Assembly: GCA_964036195.1 (NCBI GenBank)
Contig: OZ038453.1
Location: 29,764,997 to 29,828,996, forward strand
Length of the DNA stretch: 64,000 bases
Reading direction: 5' to 3'
Source: Sphaerolaimus hirsutus
Lineage: Eukaryota > Nematoda > Chromadorea > Monhysterida > Sphaerolaimidae
Part shown: piece after piece, positions 32,501 through 43,785 of the stretch
Position numbering within the stretch: position 1 is the stretch's first letter
Layout of the letters: each line of letters begins with the position of its first letter
The notes under the pieces: model-generated
What the model saw: the letters and a program-made list of their open reading frames with translations, nothing else
Database searches by the model: none
Told to the model about the DNA's origin: nothing
Translations under genes and position numbers: made by a program

Positions 32501-34568
32501 TCTGCACCGTACAATTTACCCACTTACAACCCCCCAAAACATACCCCCCAAATTCCGCAGAATCCACGTTCGATCACCGGTGCGTGCCGCCCCCTCAACA
32601 CAACCAATTAGCATTCGCTTCACAAGCTCCGCCCCCTTCCAATTCGCAAGCCGCCCACTTTACAAGCCAACATGCGAACGCTTCGTTTCACAAGCAAAAC
32701 ATGCTCAGAAGGTGGGCCAGTGGTGTGGAAATGCAACGGAATTCAAGTGGGAATGGTTGTGAAGGGGGACAGAATTTGAGTGATGGGTTTGGGAGGCAGA
32801 TGAATTTTGGGAGGGGGGGAGTATTTGCAGCAGGTTAGTATTGGTATTGGGTACTGCTTGAATTGAACCCCTGCGCAATGTACGTGCTGTGTAAAGTGTT
32901 AATTTGAGTTTTAAGTTGAGTTTAAATTGTTAAGTTTTTAAAATAAAGTGCATGGCAATTAATTTAAAAAAGAATAAATTGTTTATGAGGTGCCATGCAG
33001 CACCCAGCCCGGAACCCCGTAAACTCTGTCAAAAGTTAAATGCCATTAAAAAATATTATGTAAACTATCTTAAAAGTGTAAAATGCGAAGTAAACAAATT
33101 TGTACCTACAAACACTAGTTTTCTTGTAAAAATTGGACAACTCATAATTCAGCATTGAACACACTTGAGTTTAACCAGTGTGTATAGCATAGTTGTTAAA
33201 ACGTATTTACGTTTACTCGATAAATACGTATACTCGAATACTGCATAAATACGTTTACGTGTCCTCTCGAAAACAATACTTTCGAAAGTACGAAATGGGA
33301 TGGGTGGGGAAAGTGACGGCTCCCGCTTTCCTGTTTACTCATTTTTACATCTTCCTAGGTGCAGAATCGAGTCATAAAAAAAACTTTATGTTTTCCCCGC
33401 GTAAAATACTGGTATTGACGTTTACTCACTGTTTACGCAGCTTAAAAGTAAAAAATACTTTACGTTTTCTGTACTCAGGGGTGGGTAAGAATAAAATACT
33501 ATTTACGTTTACGTTTACTTTGAAAAAAGTTCAGTTCTTTCAACCACTCTGGTGTGAAGGACAATGAGTACTGCTTGAATAGAACCGACGGAAGTAAAAT
33601 TACACACTAAAAAGTGTCATGTTAACTTTAAAGCGTCATATAAAAAAGGGGTCTCCTAGGGGGGGGTGGGGGGGGCTGCCCCCCCCCCCAAATCGGCCCG
33701 CTATCTATCTATCCCGGAGGCTGCTCAGCTATCTATCTATCCCGAGGCAAATTTTTTGGCTACTACCCCCGGCCCCAAAGACCCCCCCCCAAATCGCTCA
33801 GCTATCTATCTATCTGGAGTGGTTTTTAAGAAATTTTGCCCCAATTTTCGCTCAAAATCGCCAATTTTCGCACCTTTTTATAGTTTTTCACCTTCAAAAT
33901 CGTGCTCTCCGGCTATATGCATGGTTATATGCTGTTTTTAGCCATTTAAACCTACTTTTGACCACTTTTTACCGATTATTAGCGATTTTTCCCCTTTCGG
34001 CCTTCTATGCACTGAAAAAGCCTATATATTTTGCCCCCGCGAGCCCCCCACCCCAAACCCCCCCCAGAAAATTCTTTCAGCTATCTATCCCTCCGGAGGA
34101 GCGATTTGGTATCTGTCCAGCCCCGCGAGGGCCAAAATCTTGGAGACCCCTGATATAAAATATGTGATGAAGTATGTGAAGTGCTTTGAAAAATGTTCCA
34201 GCCATTTTGTATTTTATGTAAAAAAAACTGTATCTGACATAATTGTACATCTGTAATTTTTTTATAATAATAGTTTCAACATTCGGAATATAAAAAATCA
34301 TCATTATTCGAAAAAAAATTTTTTTACATTTCAGGCAAATTCCATGTATCAAGGACTAGAAGATTTGGGTACAAATACACAACCGCAAACGCCGCAGCAG
34401 AAATTGGCTGTCAGTTATTTAAAAGATAAATGTTGTTTGAAAATATTTGATTTTTAAAAACAGTTGTTTTTAAAAAAAATTGCAGAATTTCCTGTCGCGA
34501 CACAATCCGCTGAAAAGAACGAAAAGCGTGTCGAAATTGGAAAGGAAACGTGTCGTCAGATTTGATCA
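29502..34568 (+). CDS. Host gene 5' exons, copy A (SynGAP/DAB2IP-like candidate, partial)
   Basis: Candidate exons are a 29502-30117 (starts MHSNNN), c 32561-32833, d 34335-34409 and e 34486-34568. Exon b (31645-31750) is an alternative first exon. Exon a ends ATGG before GTTTGT (phase 1) and exon c starts after CCGCAG, so the junction reads in frame. Exon d follows in phase 0, and exon e ends in phase 2 before GTGAGT. Exon a is hydrophilic and rich in Ser, Asn, Tyr and Asp. Exon c is rich in Gln, Asn and Pro. Exon e encodes NPLKRTKSVSKLERKR, resembling the basic stretch just before the PH domain in SynGAP/DAB2IP/RASAL2 (fly raskol) RasGAPs, which act on Ras/Rap at the membrane. That identity is inference from a short motif; the catalytic part is not in the window. 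In this copy exon c has one extra G in a G-run (7 against 6 in copy B), which shifts the frame at its end: a true lesion or a homopolymer error. An acceptor-like site at 29444 suggests an upstream non-coding exon. Confidence 0.6.
30371..30707. mobile_element. CCGTATATCC variant element, copy A
   Basis: Inverted ends CCGTATATCCTCGAATAAG and AAGGATATATGG, between TA dinucleotides. The interior has GGGGGAGTTATTCAAGGGG blocks. Lies between exons a and b of the host gene and is shared with copy B. Confidence 0.7.
30865..31539. mobile_element. hAT-type element with TACGCACAAACGCCC units, 675 bp
   Basis: 8-bp TSD TATAATAT (30857-30864, 31540-31547). Empty site in copy B 53617-53624. Subterminal arrays of GCACAAACGCCCGG on both sides; middle AT-rich. 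Within it, 31303-31407 holds GATATTCGATATTCG units ending GTCCCAACCCTA, probably a nested hAT-type repeat. Lies 106 bp upstream of exon b. Confidence 0.85.
31645..31750 (+). CDS. Alternative first coding exon b, copy A
   Basis: A short exon starting at an ATG in a favourable context (AAAATGG) and encoding MDYFEEKSSIKLK, then a basic NRMLIRSKKSKS segment and FLTPNID. It ends in phase 1 before GTATGT, the same phase as exon a, so it can join exon c in frame. There is no usable in-phase acceptor just upstream, which argues for a first exon rather than an internal one. The copy-B counterpart (53721-53826) has the same length and frame with a few substitutions. It lies 106 bp downstream of a hAT-type insertion and 42 bp upstream of a foldback repeat. 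Confidence 0.5.
31793..31981. mobile_element. CCCTGTAAAGTG foldback after exon b, copy A
   Basis: Starts about 40 bp downstream of the exon b donor. Right end ACTGCCACCTGGTGT (31967-31981), also CTCF-like. Counterpart at 53871-54105 in copy B. Confidence 0.8.
33188..33551. mobile_element. ACGTAAA-type hAT-like element, copy A
   Basis: Ends CATAGTTGTTAAAACG and CAACCACTCTG, interior of ACGTATTTACGTTTACTC-like repeats. Flanking 8-mers GTGTATAG and GTGTGAAG match at 6 of 8. Shared with copy B. Confidence 0.65.
33646..34152. mobile_element. hAT-type MITE, 507 bp
   Basis: 8-bp TSD ATATAAAA (33638-33645 and 34153-34160). The empty site in copy B is 56212-56219. Ends are AAGGGGTCTCC and GGAGACCCCTG. 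The interior carries CTATCTATCTATC tracts and long C runs, like 5594-6118 in the opposite orientation. It lies in the intron between exons c and d of the host gene. Confidence 0.85.
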
Positions 34569-35018
34569 GTGAGTTTTGTGGTTTTATTTATTTTGTTTGT
34601 TTGTTTTTTGGGGGATAGACTAGGAACACCGAAAAATTTAGTGTACCGTTCTTCTAATTTACGGTAAATGCAAAAATGTACGGTGCCGTTTAGGAATGGA
34701 AAAAATCTTTTTTCATGAATAGTGGAGCTTATTCCTGTAAAATCTGCTAGCAATTCTGTTTGAGTGTATTTTTGTTCGTAAATTAACACTTCTGCACAAA
34801 ATTTTGGCCATTTACCTGATAAGTAGTTCATATTTTTTGCCGCGTGTTTTTATTGTGTATTTTTGCGCTCATTTTGAGATATCAGCTAGTTTTCGTGAAT
34901 TTTATTTCAATACCAATTGCTTTCGAATACCAATAAGGTACAATCTCTGAAATTTCTAATAAATATAACAGTTCAGCTGTTTAAACAAAAATACTGTCAT
35001 TTTCAGCATTTTCGCATA

Positions 35019-35150
35019 CCGTATTACCTCGAATTATCCCCCCCCCCTTGAATTAACCCCCCCTCGAAATACCCCCCTAAAATTCGGCTGAGGGAATAAT
35101 AAACCCCCCCCCCCTCGAAATACCCCCCCTAAAATTGAGTGTAAAGAGAA
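35019..35150. mobile_element. CCGTATT element cut by the assembly gap
   Basis: Starts after TA with CCGTATTACCTCG and continues to TTGAGTGTAAAGAGAA, where the N run begins. The same words occur in 36711-37145. Confidence 0.75.
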
Positions 35151-35350
35151 NNNNNNNNNNNNNNNNNNNNNNNNNNNNNNNNNNNNNNNNNNNNNNNNNN
35201 NNNNNNNNNNNNNNNNNNNNNNNNNNNNNNNNNNNNNNNNNNNNNNNNNNNNNNNNNNNNNNNNNNNNNNNNNNNNNNNNNNNNNNNNNNNNNNNNNNNN
35301 NNNNNNNNNNNNNNNNNNNNNNNNNNNNNNNNNNNNNNNNNNNNNNNNNN
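35151..35350. other. Assembly gap (200 N)
   Basis: A run of exactly 200 N. The left flank is a CCGTATT-type element cut off in mid-body. The right flank is a CCCGAT-rich repeat whose other end is missing. Both flanks are repeats, which fits an assembly break. The round length suggests a placeholder rather than a measured gap. Confidence 0.98.
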
Positions 35351-35462
35351 CCAATCCCGATTCCGATCCCGATCCCGAAATCTCAAAATACCAATCCCGA
35401 TCCCGATCCCGAAACCCCAATCCCGATCCCGATCCCGAAAAGTCAATCCCGTTTGAACCCTA
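35351..35462. repeat. CCCGAT-rich repeat cut by the gap
   Basis: CCCGAT units ending in CCCGTTTGAACCCTA, the mirror end of 23822-24020. The left part is lost in the N run. Confidence 0.7.
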
Positions 35463-35696
35463 GTTGCATGTTTAACAATTTTTGAAGCTTGACCTTTAAC
35501 ACTTGCGTTGTCAATTTATTTACTAGGTATAGAAGTAAAAATGTCTAATTGTGAAAAATTGCGTACATTGTATTTGTTTCCCTACATTTTCAAAGTTAAG
35601 CGCTTGTTTACCGAAATTTCCAATATTTATCACACCTTTTACTGATTTTCCGCCAGGGGTATGAAGAGGGTTTGGCCCAACCAAACCCCTCAGTTA

Positions 35697-35885
35697 CCGT
35701 ATTTCCTCGAAAAAAAACCCAGTGGTTATATTTTTAGTGGAAATTTTGGTGGGGAGGGGTATTTCGAGGGGGGGCTTATTCGAGGGAGGGGGTTAATATT
35801 TCGTCAGAGATTTTCGTAAATATCGTAGTAAAGAATGGGGTTTTACATTCGGAAAACTGGTAGGGGGTAATTCGAGGAAATACGA
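35697..35885. mobile_element. CCGTATT element, 189 bp, decayed end
   Basis: The left end is CCGTATTTCCTCG; the right end is GAGGAAATACGA instead of CGG. It is followed by CTATCTTTC tracts like those in the hAT elements at 5594 and 33646. Confidence 0.7.
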
Positions 35886-36710
35886 TATCTATCTTTCCCG
35901 GATGCAAATTTTTTTACTACTGACTCCTGAACCCGTCCCCCCCCCCAAATCGGTCAGCGATCTATCTTTCTGGAGCTACTGATGATGAATTTTACCAAAA
36001 ATTTTGCTAAAATCGCCAATTGATATCGCGCGTGATTTCTTGGATATAGTGCGTAATTTACATGGATATAGCGCGTAATTTGAAAAGTACATTGAATAGT
36101 CCCCTCCATGAATGACTTACAAAAAATGACGAAAAAAACTCAACCGTGAGCAGTCCCGCACCCTGTAAACGATAAAGTCATGTGTCAAATGTGATGTAAA
36201 ACGTCAAATTAAACACACCTATAACAAGTATATTACATATTACTGAACTTTTGATATTTACTCAAATATCACAATATGCACAAAAAACGTCTTTTTCTAC
36301 GAGTCGATGTCAAGGTCAACAAAGTGAATTGCAGCAAATGACCGTTATTTCAAGGTTATTCCCCGCTTTTGGCAGCGAGCCAAAAAATTTCAAATGTTGC
36401 GTTTAAATAATGTAGGTTTTTTTGTTTTCGGTTACATTTTTAAGTGTTTGTTTTGATTTTGTTGTACTCGGTTTAAGTTTGATGAGTGTGATTTGTGAAT
36501 GTAGTGTGTACTTCCAATTGAAATAGTTTAATCAATGACAATGTTGTTTTATTTACTCAAGTGAGTGTGTGCCTATAAACAGGTATTAAACCAAAAACTC
36601 ATAAATCAGCTTTTGAGGGCATCTGAGTTTACGGAAATGACCTGTAGCTGTAGGACGGCCACTTCGTTGCGGTAACCTCAAACTAAATAGTTCAAAGCTT
36701 AAAGCAACTA

Positions 36711-37145
36711 CCGTATTTCCCCCCCCCTCGAAATACCCCCCTCGTTTGACCCTCCCCTCTCGAGACCACTATGAAACAATCACCCCCCCCCTCGAAATAC
36801 CCCCCCCCCAATTGAGTGTAAAGAGAACGTACATGACAAATACTGCAGTTTGTGTTCTGCGTAGTGCAGAACACACGTTAAAACAATGTCGGAATCACGT
36901 TAGAACAGTGTTTATACCATCTACGTACTAATATTAGTCTACAGGAGTCTATACATGTCAGTTATAGATGCATTTTTCTACCCCAGTGTACATCACAAAC
37001 GACGATTTTGTACTAGGATTTGAAAAAATTTCTGGCGAAATAAGAACCCCCCCCTCGAAATACCCCCCCTCCTCGTTAAACCCCCCCCCCTTCTCGGGAC
37101 CACTATGAAACGATCACCCCAGGGGTGTATTTCGAGGAAATACGG
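36711..37145 (-). mobile_element. CCGTATT element, 435 bp
   Basis: TA-flanked member of the 400-bp subfamily, reverse orientation, located between the two duplicated copies. Confidence 0.8.
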
Positions 37146-37857
37146 TATCTTTACTCGAAAATTGACTTCTACAAATTTACTTGCCACTTATTTATCACTT
37201 TTTACCATTTGCGAAATTTGCATTTGTATACCTATGCGAATGCATTAATTATTTAGAAATCTTCTAGGTTGAAGTTGTAAATACTAAAATTGATATACCA
37301 CCCCATGTCTTTCAATTTCTTTTATTCCACATTCATTTGTTTAAAAAATTGAATTTTCTTGATTGAAAAGAGATTCATTTTGTCTAAAGCCAATTTTTCT
37401 TTAAAATTAATTTTCTGTTCTGTATTCACTGTAAAGATTCATGTCTCACATAGACAAGAATGCGTGAATAGAAGTGATGTGTTTTTGTATAGTTTTGTCT
37501 TTCATGTCAACTCCAAACGCTGCATTTTACTGAAATGTTTTATGAAAAAAGTTGCGTTATATGTTTTGTATTTTCAGTATTTTTGTCAATTTATTTCGGG
37601 ATTTTGGGTTACAAATAATTGTTCAGCCATTGATGAATATATACAAAAATTTACATATACTTACAAAAAAATAATTCAGCCACTCAAAACTATCAAAATG
37701 TTCCAATAACCACAAATTATAGTGCAAAAAACTTCCTTTGAACGTGTACCATATCAAATTTCATTAGTATAAATCCAAAGTGACATGTCCAGGAAGTGTT
37801 TTTGTCGCTTGATAGAGTGTCTTGATAATGGAATGGAACATGATATTCTGATGTGTT
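37146..37857. other. Spacer before copy B
   Basis: AT-rich, no repeat family recognised. A 116-codon frame (37359-37709) is Phe/Lys/Ile-rich with no domain and typical of random AT-rich DNA. Confidence 0.5.
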
Positions 37858-39139
37858 AAAATGGCGCCAAGCGAAAATGGCGCTGTTTTTTCGTCAAATT
37901 GTCTTTTTTTTTGAAAAGTAGTGAATGGCGCTCCGAAAAATAGATAAATTGAGCTTTTTCTGCGCTGCGTAATTGGAAAAGATTAAAATACCTTTTGTGG
38001 GAGAATTTTTATTTTTGAATTTTTGAGACAAGTAGAATGATATTTATTTAAATAATTCAGCATTTTTGGTGAAAATTGTAATCATTTAACTCGTTGTTTT
38101 AGAGCAATTAATTCGTTATTTTAACATTAAATGACGTGACGAAAATTATTCCACGGTACAATTTTGGCTTTGTGCCAAAACGGTCAAGTTTTTCACATTG
38201 CTTGTTGGACATAGAAAGTGTCTCAGAATGTGCAGATATGTCAACTATCTTTTCGGAATTTTTGCTTAGTCCATTTCTATTTACAAAAGTAAACATTTGA
38301 TATGTTATGCAGTGCTTCCTAACTCCTTGTTGTTTATTTGCCAGTGTATCAGTTATCAGAAAAAAATATTGAATAGTTTAAAATTTCAATTTCCTGCTTT
38401 TGTACACAATACAGGTAAAAAAAGTATGAAAAATTCCAAGAAACAGGGGATTTCAGGGGATTTCATGTTGACATATTTAGCAATTTTTCTTGCTTTTATG
38501 GTCAAATATTAAGTACAAAGTACAAATACACCAGTTGTACATCACTATGTAAATATGTATAGGTACTACATGCACCGCAAAGTGTGCACTCAAAATTACT
38601 TATGTCTTGTCTTTATCGATAACACGAGCAGGATACTTATGCATGCACTTAAAAATACAAAATGAAGAAAAATAGATTGAAAAAACACGAACGTGGAGTC
38701 ACATGCAAATGTTTTTTTCTGAAACTTTTTTTCTTTTTTTTCTGAATAATTTTTTATTTATTCACGATGACGTCATCTTGTAGTATCTCCTCCAGAAAAA
38801 TTCGCAGCCATCCCACACCACCCAAAAATTGGGTCCCAAATTTACCCCCCCCCCCTAGTTTTACATATCTGCACATTATTATGGTTTTGTGACCATGTAA
38901 AGTGAGTGATGCATGTGGTGATTCATTCAAAGGTTATCACTGATTACGCAGATATGTATGAAATGGGGAATTGGGTATTTGCATGAGTAAATACACTTTG
39001 TGTTTGGGTGCATTAATGGACTGTATTTTTGGTCATTTACATAGTATTTCACTGTTTGTATAAAAATGATCTGTGTTTTTTTGGTTGTTGCTGGTATGGG
39101 CTTTTGTTTATCTTTAATTTTATTTCAGGCAATTTTTGA

Positions 39140-39566
39140 AAATGTGTTTAACAGCAGTGTGCATGCAAAATGCATCCTGTATTGACCTGTATTAACCAAC
39201 CATAGAGGCAGAATAATGAATTTGGTAGTGAGAGTAGTGGCAGTAATCACAATACGGACTAGGCTAGTGATATCATAGCTAATGTTGGTTAGTGCTGGCA
39301 CATTGCCAACACTGCTAGGTCACACTAGCCAAAGTTTCATGATCACAACTTAACGCAGCATTGAGCTAGAGCACCATGTGTACATCAGTACAAAATGACC
39401 GAAATTGTAACCCCCACAGTTCCCCAGTGGGTGGAGCTAGAAGGGTGAAATTTTGGGTGAAAACTCAACAAACCTGATATCTTAAGCTGTCATAATTTTA
39501 TGACCGTAGCTCACCCCTAGCGCGAATGGCGAGCACTGCCCGGGGACTTAGCAGCCGGGTCATGTA
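39140..39566. other. Copy-B-specific block of unknown origin
   Basis: Replaces about 70 bp of copy A (near 1320-1390). Less AT-rich than its surroundings, with a hairpin TTGGTTAGTGCTGGCACA/TGCCAACACTGCTAGG. It ends in a stretch with CGAGCACTGCCCGGGG. I could not assign tRNA boxes or a SINE family. Confidence 0.5.
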
Positions 39567-39816
39567 AACACCTTCCCGGTCACGTCCGGCACCCTATTTT
39601 TGATCGTACTTGTGATACCCTATCTCCAGTTCTAGGGCGCGCCAGAAGCTGAAACTTGGGGGAGATATTGGCGCAACCCCCCTCTACCTCGCATGAATTA
39701 GGGGGGTCGCGCCAATATCTCCCCCAAGTTTCAGCCTCTGAGGCGCCCTAGAACTGGGTATAGGATGTGAGAAGTAAAATCAAAAAATGGGTGCCGGACG
39801 TGACCGGGAAGGTGTT
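39567..39816. mobile_element. AACACCTTCCCGG palindrome, 250 bp
   Basis: Flanked by TA (39565-39566, 39817-39818). The terminal 13 bp are identical to 12142-12437, but the body differs and pairs around ACCTCGCATGAATTAGG. The internal arms contain GGGGGAGATATTGGCGC and its complement. It lies in a copy-B-specific stretch. Confidence 0.85.
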
Positions 39817-40470
39817 TACAAACTAACAAAAATATACTTTTTATGCTAGGTATTTGTATTTTATAAACTTTTTACACTGTTGACCAGTGAAAGTTTCAAA
39901 ACTGATAACTCCGTTTTAAATACATTGAGTTTATCAGAATGGATCATTTTATATCTCCATCGATGGTAGTTGACGGATTTCACATTGCGGTCAACTCAAA
40001 TGTTTGAAAAACAAATTTATCACCTTTGGAAATAATAGTTGTCAACTAGTGCGCGTGGTGCCTAAGCACACAGAAAATATATAATCGGTAAATATCATCT
40101 CTTTACATGCGATTTCTGCTTTACGCGTTTTTATACTGCTCCTAAAATTAAAATCAAATCAAAGTTGACGTTTTTAAACAGCCAGCCCGTTTTTAAAAAC
40201 TTTCTCCAACCCCCAGAAAATGCAACACACTGCAAAGTAAACCACTATTCAATAAAGTGCAGCGTTCCAGTTTATTTACCTGTGCAAATGTCCCTGATAT
40301 TTTCATATTCTAGAAGGTCATTTTACTGGCACTGGGATTAATGTAGGTATTTATGAATATGTTTGAAAGTGTTTTGCTGTCAGATTACAGTTCTTGATGT
40401 TACACATGTGCTGATTTGAGTATTGGGGGGCATATGGAAAACTTTCAGTGTGATTTTTGGTGATTTGTTA

Positions 40471-40892
40471 AGCAGCGTTTACACGCTTTCGTGTGCCGAC
40501 AAAAAAGTTTGGTGGAAAAGTTCCATAATTCTGGAATTAAGTTTCATATATGCAAGAAAAAACGGTGAATTGTGCTCACTAGTTATGTGTACACACATGC
40601 CAATTTGCAGATAATTTGAGCATGTCGTTCAAGAATTATAGGCATTTGAATATTAATTTTAGTTGTCGGTTCGGTTTTCGTTTTGAAACCGAACCGACAA
40701 CTGAAATTCATCTTCAAATGCAAATAAGTCCTGAACGACAGGCTCAAATTATATGCAAATTGGCATGTGTGTAAACTTAACTAGTGAGCATACTTCACTG
40801 GCTTTTCCCGCAGATACGGAACTTTATTCCGGAATTATGGAACTTTCTCGCTTAACTTTTTTGTCGGCACACGAAACCGTGTAAACGACCCT
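40471..40892. mobile_element. TTA-flanked palindromic MITE, 422 bp
   Basis: Copy-B-only insertion between TTA copies (40468-40470, 40893-40895); the empty site in copy A is 2040-2042. Ends are AGCAGCGTTTACACG and CGTGTAAACGACCCT. The arms pair through most of the length around GTTTTCGTTTTGAAAC near 40680. Same family ends as the 9.2-kb insertion. Harbinger-like by target size. Confidence 0.85.
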
Positions 40893-41924
40893 TTATGAAG
40901 TTTCTGTTCACCAAGATTTTTTAAATCACTCAGTAAAAGTAATGTGTGAAGTTATGAACCCTAAAGTGCACCCTGTAAAGTTGAAGATTAAGTGTCCAAT
41001 GTCATGTACAAATTTGTAAAATGTCAAAAGTTGAGTAATACTTTTTTCATTGCCATTTTACATTCACTTGATGTACTTGCATTACACAGTGCAGTGTGTG
41101 GAACTACCACCTAGTGTCAACTAAATTTAAAGTGATGAGTATTTTGATTTCAAGCATGCTGACCACTTATTTATGTGTTTATTGGCCACTTCAGTGGCAG
41201 TGCAACACACCACATTTATTAACACTCATTAAGTTTAGAAATTGGCTGGCACCAATGCATGCAAAATGCATAGATATTTTGTAAACAGAACCGAGTAATT
41301 GTTTTGTGCATTTTGCACAGAAATGATATTACAAACTGTTTACTAGAGTAAATTTCCATGTTTTCTTAAAAATCTTCTTTTTTTTATAAAAAGAGCAATA
41401 AAAAATAAACCCAGATTCAACCAACATAAATTTCAGCCTGACATCAAAATTCGGTACCCCCCAAAAATTCAAAATCCAAATCCAAAATACAAGTCTGTTC
41501 CATCTGAATGCGTGTGGTACAAAATTGTGGCTACTTTTCTCCATTTAATATGAGCATTAGTTGATGTCAATATCAAGGTTTATTGATGGCAAATGTTCTA
41601 TAATTTTGGGTTTTGTACACCCGTGTGATAAAATTGTGTTTTTCCATGTTTTCGCATGTTTTATAGTGTGTTATTTTTCGTGTTGTTATTTTGCTTTTGA
41701 AATGCTTAGGCTTGAATAAAATGATTTTCGGTTGTCAATAATACTTTTTTGATACACTTTGTGATGTTTTTCAAAATCTACCCGCTCTTTTGAAATCATG
41801 AATTATGCCTTTTTTGGGTGTGTGATCATATTTATGTTTTAGATGATAATCATATTATAGTCCATTTAATGTTGTACACTCTACGATGAAATTTATAATT
41901 TTCCATCTGAAGAAACAACAAATA

Positions 41925-42027
41925 CCGTATTTACCCGAAATACCCCCTCTAAACCCCCTAGAAATACCCCCCTCAAAATTTTAACTATGAAAAAATAAAC
42001 CCCCGGGGTTATTACGAGGAAATACGG
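41925..42027. mobile_element. CCGTATT element, copy B
   Basis: Orthologue of 3071-3179, with ends CCGTATTTACCCG and CGAGGAAATACGG between TA dinucleotides. Confidence 0.8.
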
Positions 42028-43687
42028 TATTGTCCCAATACTCTTGTATAGGTAGTTGAATTCAGTGCATTATTTTCTATGTTATTTTATTCGTCCAAAT
42101 ACGGTAGCACTATAGATCATAATAGTCGTTTCAAACGCTGTATCAAGATAACCCCCCCCCCCGCCGCTTGCAAAATGCATGTTACATGAATTTTTGTTAT
42201 TTTAACACATTTTTCACTGAAAATGTGAATATCCGTGAAAAACATCAAAAGATGTTGCCGCAATCTGCAAAATTTAATCTGCACTTTTTACAAATCTCAA
42301 TATTTATCTGTCAAAATTAACGCTTTGACAACATTGCATTTGAAACTAGGCAATAGTGCCATGGCGCTAACGCCATTTTTTTGAAACGCGCCATTGGCGT
42401 TTGACACCCTATTTCTTTGTGAAAATTCCAATGACGTCATAAATATTGGCGCCAATCCCGCGCACTGTATAGTTTAGATCCAAGCGTCAAATGCAATGTC
42501 AAATTTTATACAAATTTGTCAAATGTCAGAAATGTCAAAAGTTATGTGTTAGAATATTTTCGTTCGTTTTTTTTCATTTTAATTGGCGTTTTCCATGACA
42601 TATGGCACATACTTCACACTGTATAGAGTGCGGGACTGCCCCCTGGCCCCACTTGTGTAGTTAAATGTAATTAATGACACCATCTTCATATGGCGCGCTT
42701 TTTATGAACACTCTGGCGCCATTATTCCTGGCTTTTTGCCAACACTACTCGCACACCACGCAACTACATCTCCATTTTGGGGAAATCTCTGCAATGCAGC
42801 AAAGATGAAAACCATAGATTATGCTTTGATGTCACACTCCGGCGTACATTGCTTGATGGTTCCATGAAATACGTTTCAATTGGTGAAATGTAGTTGCAGG
42901 GTGGTTCATTTATTTGTCGTGCGATTTTTGGCGTATTTTTATGGTTGTTTTTTTCTTTTATAATTTTTTTGTACAGTGTTTAATTACATAAAATACTAAA
43001 TTGCATATTCATTTGCATCGATGAAGTCAACACGGTGGTTAATATGGCTTACTAGTTGATTAGTTGAGTGGTCAGTTAGTTGACAACTGTAATTTCTAAA
43101 GCTGATAAATATGTTTAACTTATCATATTTGAGTTTGCCAGAATGAACAGTCTGTCAACTACTGTTGATGTTTAAAAAATAAAAAATAATCGATTTTGGT
43201 TAACTCAAGTTTATCAGTTTTGAAAGTTTTCGTTCTCGACTAGTGTGTCTAGGCAAAAATGTGCTAGGTTAAGTGGTTTGTGGTTGGTCAAGCAACATTT
43301 CATGTGATAAGTGTGTAAAGTGCTGTAAAGTGAATGAAAATACCTGTCACAAAAAAATTCAGTCACTTGATTTACCATTTAGCACTTTTCTTGTCATTTT
43401 TCCATTTCTCGATTTGATAAATGCTCACTTTCATTTATTTTTCAAAAGAAATTATGTGAAACAATGCCAAATTCATGCCAATGTTTGAGACACCCTGTAA
43501 AATGTTAATAACCTAGATGCATGCAAAATTTTGGCCTTTTGGCCTGATTTTATGCTTCTATTCATTGGGTTTAGCATTATAAAGCATTGCACAATTTTGA
43601 AGAGTTTATCCCCACTGAATTCCCACAGAAGTTGTCATCATGAATACTTCCGGAGTATTCTATATGAAGTTTTGAGGGCCACTTGAT

Positions 43688-43785
43688 TAGGGTTGGCCGA
43701 TGTTTTTTTTAAACGTTTTTTATTAATAAAACGTTTTTTTTAAGAAAAAACATCGAGTTAAAAAAACGTTTTTTTTCCAACCCTA
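43688..43785. mobile_element. hAT-type MITE, 98 bp, copy B
   Basis: Orthologous position to 10216-10313, with the same CACTTGAT duplication (43680-43687, 43786-43793) and the same TAGGGTTGGCC ends. Confidence 0.85.

Larger units (their letters stand above)
1..35000 (+). repeat. Duplicated block, copy A
   Basis: This block is collinear with copy B (37858-57013) from the first bases of the window, so its left edge may lie outside. Matches recur through its whole length, for example 360-680 with 38200-38517, 9780-10890 with 43250-44360, and 29430-30310 with 52190-53040. Divergence is a few percent in most stretches, with many short indels. Copy A is longer because it carries insertions absent from copy B (3949-5371, 5594-6118, 6229-9703, 10895-20086, 22222-22832, 26439-26994, 27625-27873, 30865-31539, 33646-34152). 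Whether it is a paralogous duplication or the other allele cannot be settled from sequence alone. Confidence 0.93.

Noticed and set aside
33619-34158. 179-codon Pro-rich frame
   Set aside because: It spans a hAT-type MITE that is absent from copy B.
39490-39560. tRNA-derived SINE head
   Set aside because: A GTAGCTCA-like word is present, but no B box follows at the right distance.
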